Position numbers and translations under genes: made by a program
Source of the DNA: CAWEQO01 sp963811225
GTDB lineage: Bacteria; Chloroflexota; Anaerolineae; Anaerolineales; Anaerolineaceae
DNA: 64,000 nt
NCBI GenBank assembly: GCA_963811225.1
Contig: CAWEQO010000012.1
Span: forward strand, 558,001-622,000
Direction of reading: 5' to 3'
Shown here: one piece after another, positions 59,627-64,000 of the stretch
Layout: each line of letters opens with the position of its first letter
Position numbering within the stretch: the first letter of the stretch is position 1
Notes under the pieces: model-generated
Databases searched by the model: none
Told to the model about the DNA's origin: nothing
Seen by the model: the letters and a program-made list of their open reading frames with translations, nothing else

Positions 59627-60982
59627 ATGGCAAGTGAAAAACCGCAACAAAAAACGCTCACAAAGAAACACACGGCTCGATTGGAACGAGAGCGCATTCA
59701 AACCCGTAATTTGATGATCGCCTCCCTGGCCGTCATCGTCATCGTGGTTGGCCTGATTGGCTACGCCGTGCTCAACCAGTATGTGCTGATTGGGCAAAGA
59801 GCCGTCGCAACAGTCAACGGAGATAAGATCACAGTCAATCAATTCAAAGATCAGGTGCGCTTCGACCGCTGGCAGCTGGTTCGCCAGTACCAGCAGTACG
59901 ATTCGATGATGCAAATCTTCGGCAGCGACCCGACCTTTAGCCAGCAGATCCAAAGCAGCCTGACTCAGATCCAAAACCAGTTGGCCCCGGACGCCGCCGA
60001 GACCGTTGGCAGTCAGGCCCTGGATGAGTTGATCAGCAGCAAGGTGATTGAGCAAGAAGCCGAAAAGCGCGGCATCACCGTCAGCAGCGCTGAGGTGGAC
60101 AAAGCCTTGCAAGAGAACTTTGGTTACTACCCGAACGGCACTCCCACCCCCACCACCAGCCCCACCGTTGCGCCTACCTCAACCCTATCCCCCGAGCAGG
60201 AAGCTCTGCTGGCGACTTCCGTCCCAGCGGGGACTGCTGCTCCCACCGAGACCCCAGCTGAACCGACGGCAGCTCCTACGCAGGAGCCCACCGCCACGCA
60301 GAGCGGGCCGACCAGCACCCCAGAGGTGGTCACGACACCCTTCCCCACTTCGACGCCTTACACATTGGAAGGGTATCAAGGCGAACTGAGCACGATGGTG
60401 AATGAGATCAAGACCTTCGGGTATAACGAGACCAAACTGCGCCAGGTAATCCGGGTCAACCTGCTGGAGAAGAAGCTCTACGACGAAGTCACCGCAGACG
60501 TGAAGCCGGTGCAAGAGCAGGTTTGGGCGCGCCATATCCTGGTCCAGGACGAAGCAGTCGCCAACCAGCTGTACGATGAGCTGATGGCGGGCAAGCCCTG
60601 GGATGAGGTAGCCAGTGAAATACCGGCAAACGATCCCAACACCCCGAACGCAGTCAACACCGCCGAGGATTTGGGCTGGTTTACCCAGGGGACCATGGAC
60701 GCAACCTTCGAAGCGGTTGCCTGGAACCTGAAAGTCGGCGAGATCAGCAAGCCGGTCAAGAGCAGCTTCGGATGGCACATTATCCAGGTGATCGGTCACG
60801 AAGACCGCCCGCTGGACGCCAGCCAGCTGCAGCAAGCCAAGCAAGCGGCCTACAGCGATTGGCTCACGCAGGCCAAGAGCAGCGACAACATCGTGCAAAA
60901 CGATGTCTGGCAGGATAATATCCCGGTGAACCCGGACCTGTCGATGTTAGCGAACCAGCCGCAGAATCCGCTGCAGCAGTAA
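59627..60982 (+). CDS. Membrane-anchored parvulin-type peptidyl-prolyl isomerase (SurA/PrsA-like)
   Basis: A 451-residue foldase. It has a basic N-terminus, one membrane helix (about 30-52), a SurA N-like chaperone region starting AVATVNGDKITVNQFKDQVR, a Thr/Pro/Ala-rich insert (about 166-245), and a parvulin domain (about 303-390) with RHILVQDEA, LGWFTQGTMD and FGWHIIQV. It likely helps exported proteins fold outside the membrane. The long low-complexity insert in the middle of the chaperone region is unusual outside this phylum. Confidence 0.9.
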   Translation: MASEKPQQKTLTKKHTARLERERIQTRNLMIASLAVIVIVVGLIGYAVLNQYVLIGQRAVATVNGDKITVNQFKDQVRFDRWQLVRQYQQYDSMMQIFGSDPTFSQQIQSSLTQIQNQLAPDAAETVGSQALDELISSKVIEQEAEKRGITVSSAEVDKALQENFGYYPNGTPTPTTSPTVAPTSTLSPEQEALLATSVPAGTAAPTETPAEPTAAPTQEPTATQSGPTSTPEVVTTPFPTSTPYTLEGYQGELSTMVNEIKTFGYNETKLRQVIRVNLLEKKLYDEVTADVKPVQEQVWARHILVQDEAVANQLYDELMAGKPWDEVASEIPANDPNTPNAVNTAEDLGWFTQGTMDATFEAVAWNLKVGEISKPVKSSFGWHIIQVIGHEDRPLDASQLQQAKQAAYSDWLTQAKSSDNIVQNDVWQDNIPVNPDLSMLANQPQNPLQQ

Positions 60983-60996
60983 GCGCAAGAATAAAC

Positions 60997-61025
60997 AAAA
61001 GGGCCGGCTTTTGCCGGCCCTTTTT
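60997..61025. terminator. Terminator between the foldase gene and smc
   Basis: AAAAGGGCCGGC and GCCGGCCCTTTTT form a perfect stem of about 12 bp with a TTTT loop and T-run. It is symmetrical enough to end transcripts from both sides. Confidence 0.9.
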
Positions 61026-61039
61026 GATTCTCGAATTCC

Positions 61040-64000
61040 CTAGCGCACCATGTCCTCGCCGATCTCGTCCAGCTTCAGGCTGATAATCTGGCTGACCGAG
61101 TCGCGGCCCATGGTGACGCCGTAGATCACGCCCGCTGTCTGCACGGTGTTGCGGTTGTGGGTGATCAGCAGGAATTGGCTGTTCTCGCTCAGCTCCTCCA
61201 GCAGTTCGCAGAAGCGCCCCACATTGGCCTCGTCGAGCATGGCGTCAACCTCGTCCATGACGCAGAACGGGGTGGGCGAGACCTTCAGCAGCGAGAAGAT
61301 CAGCGCGACCGCAGTCAGACTGCGCTCTCCGCCTGAGAGCAGCGCCAGACCTTGCTCGCGCCTGCCTGGAAGTCGCGCTTCGATATCAACGCCGGTCTCG
61401 ATCGGGTTCTCTTCGTCCATCAGCACCAGCCGGGCGGAACCGCCGCCGAACAGGCGGGTGAACATCTGTTTGAACTCGGCTGCCACCGCATCAAATGTTT
61501 TGCGGAACTCGCGCTTCATCAATTCGTCCAGCTCTGCAATTACCTTACGCAGGTCGGCGTCAGCCTTGTGCAGGTCTTCCACCTGAGCCTTCATAAACTG
61601 GTAGCGCTCTTTGACCGCGTTGTACTCGCTCAGCGCCTCGGGATTGATCGCGCCCATGCGCCGCAGCTGACTGCGCTGGCGATTGATGTTCTCCTCTAAC
61701 TCTGGCGGGATCTGCTCGACGTGCGGCAGCTCCTTGACCATCTCGCCTAGCGGGAGAGGCGTCTGCCCAGTCACCTCGGTGGTGTACTCGAACGAAACCA
61801 GGCCGAAGTCATCCTCCACCCGACGGCGCAGCGAGTTCGAGCGCTTCGCGCTGGCGGGTCATCTCCAGCTGCGACTGCGCCAGGTAGCGCTCGGCCACGG
61901 TCATATTCTGCTGGGCGGAGGTTTGGTCGCCTTGCAGCTTGGTATAATCTCGTTCCAGCGCCTCCAACTTTTGCTCGGCCGGCTCGATCTGCTTTTGCAG
62001 CGCGTCGATAGCCTCGTTCAGCCCGGCTTCTTGCTGGCGGAGGGCATTCTTTTCCTCCTCCAGCTTCTGCATGGACTGGCTGTTTTCCTCGGCCTTGGCC
62101 AGCAGCTGCACGTGCTGGCGGCGGTTCGCCTCCAGCGCCTGGCGGTACTCCACCAGCCGTTTCTCGGCGTCACGTGTGGCGCGTTCGGCCACCGCGGCGT
62201 TGGTGGTCCAGTGCCCCACCTGAGCCTGCAGCTCGTCCAGGGGCAGTTCGGCCAGCGCCCGGCTGCGCTCGCGCACCGCTTCGTGCTGCTGTTGGATGCG
62301 CCCCTCGATCTTTTCCAGGTCTGCCAATGTAGCCGCAGCTTCCTGCTCGGTTTTCTGCAGCTGAGCATCCATCCCTGCCAGCTGTTTGCGCTGCCACTCG
62401 CTGCGCTGGCGGGCCTGCTCCAGCTCCAGCCCGGCCTTCTGATGGGACTGCACGGCCTGGTTCTGGCGCTGGTTGGCCTGGCGCAGGTCGCGCTCCAGGT
62501 CTTTCTCCTGCGAGCGCAGATTGCCCAGCTGCTGCTCGGCCTTGTGGCTCTCGGCAGTGATCTCTTCCAGCCGGTTGGCGACCGATTCGATGGATTCCTT
62601 CAGTTCGCGGGTCTGGCGTGGGCGAGCAATCATCCCGGCTCGCCCGTCTTGCCCGGCCACGACCACGCCGCTGCCCCAGAAGACCTCACCCTGCAGGGTG
62701 ACTGCTCGGGCAGTGGTTGGCAGGTTGGAGGCGGTGCTGCGGGCGGACCTGCGATCGGGCACGATCACGACCTGTCCAAGTAAAAAGTCGATCAGCGGGA
62801 GCAGAAATTCGGGAGCGCGCACCAGGTCGGCTGCCACACCGAAGCAGTCGTCACCCGAGAGGTGCAAGCGGCTGCCGTCGTGCGAGGAGGCGAACGGGAA
62901 CAGGATGGCGCGGCCCTTCTCGCCGCCTTCCAGTAAGCGCAGAGCCTGTTCGACATCGGCCTGCGGGTCGAGCAGCACACCATCCAGGAATTCGCCTAAC
63001 ACCGCAGCGACAGCTGTCTCGTACTCGGGCGGCACCTCGATCTGGCTGCTCAGGGCGTGGTACTTGCCGGTCAACTGGCCTTTGCGGGCAGATTCCAACA
63101 AGAAACGCGCGCCCTTGTTCAGACCGCTGAATGAGCGCTCGGCTTGCTCCAGCACATCCAGCTGGGCTTTCAGGCGACCACGCTCGGCCTCTTGTTTGGC
63201 GCGCTCCTCGGCGGCCTTGCGCCGGCACGTCTCCAGCTCATCGATGCGCAGGCGCTGCGACTGCAGGGCCTCTTCGGCGTCTTCCACATCTTCGGCCGCC
63301 TGCTTACGCAGTTTGTCAGCCTGATTCAAGCGCTCTTCTGCCTGTTGCAGGGCCTGCGCTTCACTGGCGACCGCCTCGGTCAGCGACTGCTGCGACTTGT
63401 GCAGGTCCTCCGCCCGGCTGAGCAGCTCATTGTGATGCGCGCGCTGCTGCACCTGGCGGGTTTCCAGGTCCACCAACTGGCGGCGCGCCTCACGCAGGGC
63501 CTGATCGGCCTGCTGGCGCTCCTTCTGGCGGGCTTGCAGCGCCTTGCGGGCCTCTTCCACCTGCGTGCGCGCTTCTTTCAGATCGGCGCCCAGCCGCTCG
63601 ATCTCGGCTTCGGCCGCCTGGGCGCGCTCCTGCTGGTCTCGATAGGCTTCTTCCAGGCGGGCCTGGTCGCTCTGCATGTTCTGCTGCTGGTCCACCAGGG
63701 CGCGCTGGCGCTCGTCCATTACCGCCAGGTTCCGACTGATGCGCTCACGCTGGCGGTGCAGATCGGAGGACTGCATATGCCACTGGCCCAGGTTGGCGCG
63801 CACCTCCTGGAGCAGCTTGCGCGAGACTTCCACCTTCTCCTCGACCGTCATCAGGCGCTGGCGGGCCGCTTCGAGGCGCTGCTCCTGGGCCTGATAGACC
63901 TCGCGGGCACGCAGCAGCTCGTGCTGTGAGCGGTGCCAATGGAAGCCGTACCAGTCGCGCAGCAGCAAGTTCAGGTCGGCCTTGATACGATCGTGCTCCT
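61040..64000 (-). CDS. smc: Chromosome segregation protein SMC, 5' end cut by window edge, with an apparent frameshift
   Basis: The C-terminal 985 or so residues of an SMC ATPase that compacts and segregates chromosomes. Reading from the edge: the end of the first arm and WYGFHWH, a long coiled coil, the hinge domain (about 62700-63100, LNKGARFLLESARKG and VAAVLGEFLDGVLL), a second coiled coil, then the ATPase C-lobe with LLSGGERSLTAVALIFSLL (signature) and FCVMDEVDAMLDEANVGRF (Walker B). At about 61829-61834 one extra base breaks the frame: EALEL should run on as LRRRVEDDFGLV. Either this copy is interrupted or the base is an error. Confidence 0.88.

Overview
The window looks like a chromosomal segment of a bacterium from the phylum Chloroflexota, most likely class Anaerolineae. 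This is inferred from gene content: a Tad/Flp pilus locus with no secretin gene, exported proteins with Thr/Pro-rich linkers, a ROK-type polyphosphate glucokinase, and a dense set of housekeeping genes typical of that group. No rRNA, tRNA, CRISPR array or prophage was recognised.

Layout. 1-1184: leftward pair of a small unknown protein and an SPFH-domain protein (cut by the window edge). 1643-7903: Tad pilus operon (flp pilin, cpaB, cpaE, cpaF, tadB, tadC), then comF, hpf, and efp with a structured leader, followed by a Cys-rich protein and a HAD-DinB fusion. 11904-13160: leftward membrane protein whose promoter shares its -10 region with a rightward promoter of ftsH. 15507-18518: leftward yraN-miaA-acyl-CoA synthetase. 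18698-25586: rightward cNMP-binding protein, cinA, amidohydrolase-CYTH fusion, glgA and malQ. 25623-34398: EamA transporter, ferredoxin, an aspartase/fumarase-family gene interrupted by an amber codon, then leftward ppgK, mltG, ruvX, a baseplate-J-like membrane protein and a LysM protein. 34656-36349: a complete insertion sequence with 17-bp inverted repeats and a 9-bp target duplication. 36442-39482: a sugar kinase-uridylyltransferase fusion and a lipoprotein. 39498-48076: a DNA-processing block (DEDDh exonuclease, two helicase-like proteins, a Fe-S RecB-type nuclease, RecJ) and an orphan HicB-like protein. 48167-50346: two oxidoreductases. 50422-51573: a tandem-GGDEF protein with a C-terminal ribbon-helix-helix-like tail behind a palindromic promoter. 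51819-57446: a seven-gene Mrp cation/proton antiporter operon. 57544-58224: an AIM24-family protein. 58444-60982: rpsF-ssb-rpsR behind an S6:S18-type leader, then a parvulin foldase. 61040-64000: smc, running off the edge.

The most unusual feature is a dispersed set of long, nearly perfect inverted repeats (arms of 26 to 48 nt) at gene boundaries. Several share the purine core AGAGCAGAGAGCAG, and several extend into coding sequence, in one case (28886-28979) over the stop codons of two convergent genes. Other points of interest are unusual fusions (kinase-uridylyltransferase, amidohydrolase-CYTH, GGDEF-GGDEF-RHH, HAD-DinB), the helicase-nuclease operon, an EF-P with Arg at the modification site, and apparent reading-frame lesions (amber in the aspA-like gene, one-base shifts in mrpC and smc, no ordinary start for mrpE). 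The lesions may be assembly errors or real.
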